A program made the translations under genes and the position numbers. From an uncultured Faecalitalea sp. (GTDB lineage Bacteria > Bacillota_I > Bacilli_A > Erysipelotrichales > Erysipelotrichaceae), in contig CAMJQJ010000016.1 in assembly GCA_946408025.1 (NCBI GenBank), positions 1-32,195 on the forward strand: a DNA stretch of 32,195 nucleotides. Direction: 5' to 3'. Below are positions 31,956-32,195 of the stretch, one piece after another. Numbering within the stretch: position 1 is the first letter of the stretch; the number at the start of each line of letters is the position of its first letter. The notes beneath the pieces are model-generated. The model was not told where the DNA came from. It searched no databases and was given only the letters and a program-made list of their open reading frames with translations.

Positions 31956-32195
31956 ATGAACTTCGATACTAATAAATTTGTAGAATATAAAAAATTACAA
32001 GATACAACTAATATTCAAGATTGTTATCAACACACGATTCAAGCATTAAAATATATTTGCTCTAGGCTTGAAGAAGAAATGACGAATTATCATTTCATGA
32101 ATCGATTTGTTGAAAACCAAATGAATTTTTCTTATTTTCAGCTTACAAATGATTCTCTCAAAAATAAGAAGTTAAAAATACAAGTTATTTTTGTA
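31956..32195 (+). CDS. Hypothetical protein, 3' end cut off
   Basis: Eighty residues are visible before the right edge: MNFDTNKFVEYKKLQDTTNI onward, mixed helical, with no signal peptide, membrane helix or recognised motif. A good AAGGAG lies five bases upstream of the ATG. It sits 23 bases after the lipoprotein gene with no terminator, so it is likely in the same transcript. I do not recognise the family. Confidence 0.7.
   Translation, partial: MNFDTNKFVEYKKLQDTTNIQDCYQHTIQALKYICSRLEEEMTNYHFMNRFVENQMNFSYFQLTNDSLKNKKLKIQVIFV

Noticed and set aside
1-32195. CRISPR arrays, insertion sequences, prophage, toxin-antitoxin pairs, riboswitches
   Set aside because: Looked for on both strands; no spaced direct repeats, transposase motifs, terminal repeats or recognisable riboswitch cores were found.

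Overview
The window reads as the chromosome of a low-GC Gram-positive anaerobe. AT-rich codons, strong AGGAGG-type ribosome binding sites, a FabT/FabK/FabH lipid module, and an oxygen-sensitive glycyl radical enzyme all point to Bacillota. A gut Erysipelotrichales-type organism is my best guess, but that is an inference from gene style, not from a marker gene. I see no insertion sequence, phage gene, CRISPR array or integration site.

Left block (1-6.8 kb, minus strand): a fatty-acid initiation operon reading acpP-accB-accC-accD-accA-fabH-fabK and a second FabK-like gene that runs off the left edge. Cistrons overlap from accB to the end. acpP has its own promoter carrying three FabT-type palindromes, one of them between the -35 and -10. 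The gene just upstream encodes the MarR-type repressor that presumably binds them (fabT). A tRNA-Ser(CGA) lies behind fabT.

Middle block (7.1-19.7 kb): housekeeping and transport genes in short units. These are a YnbB-type PLP enzyme, an SDR reductase, elongation factor P, an enlarged PnuC-like vitamin transporter, an ABC-2 exporter pair, a DMT exporter with an anion permease, a flavin reductase divergent from a split chromate transporter, a YczE-like membrane protein, nagA, and a flavodoxin/ferredoxin fusion protein.

Right block (19.7-32.2 kb): three self-contained modules. (1) An MMPL/RND-type exporter with a secreted coiled-coil partner rich in Leu-x-x-Gly heptads, divergent from a TetR regulator. 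(2) An arsenic operon with arsR, an ArsP-like permease, a Cys-rich thioredoxin-like protein and arsC, decorated with three copies of an ATCAAA-N4-TTTGAT palindrome. (3) A glycyl radical enzyme and its activase resembling E. coli YbiW/YbiY, without obvious pathway partners. The window ends with a DUF3089-type lipoprotein and a truncated unknown gene.

The best candidates for under-described biology are the split MMPL/coiled-coil exporter, the orphan glycyl radical pair, the PnuC with an outside domain, and the ArsP/thioredoxin/ArsC arrangement. None is proven novel from sequence alone.
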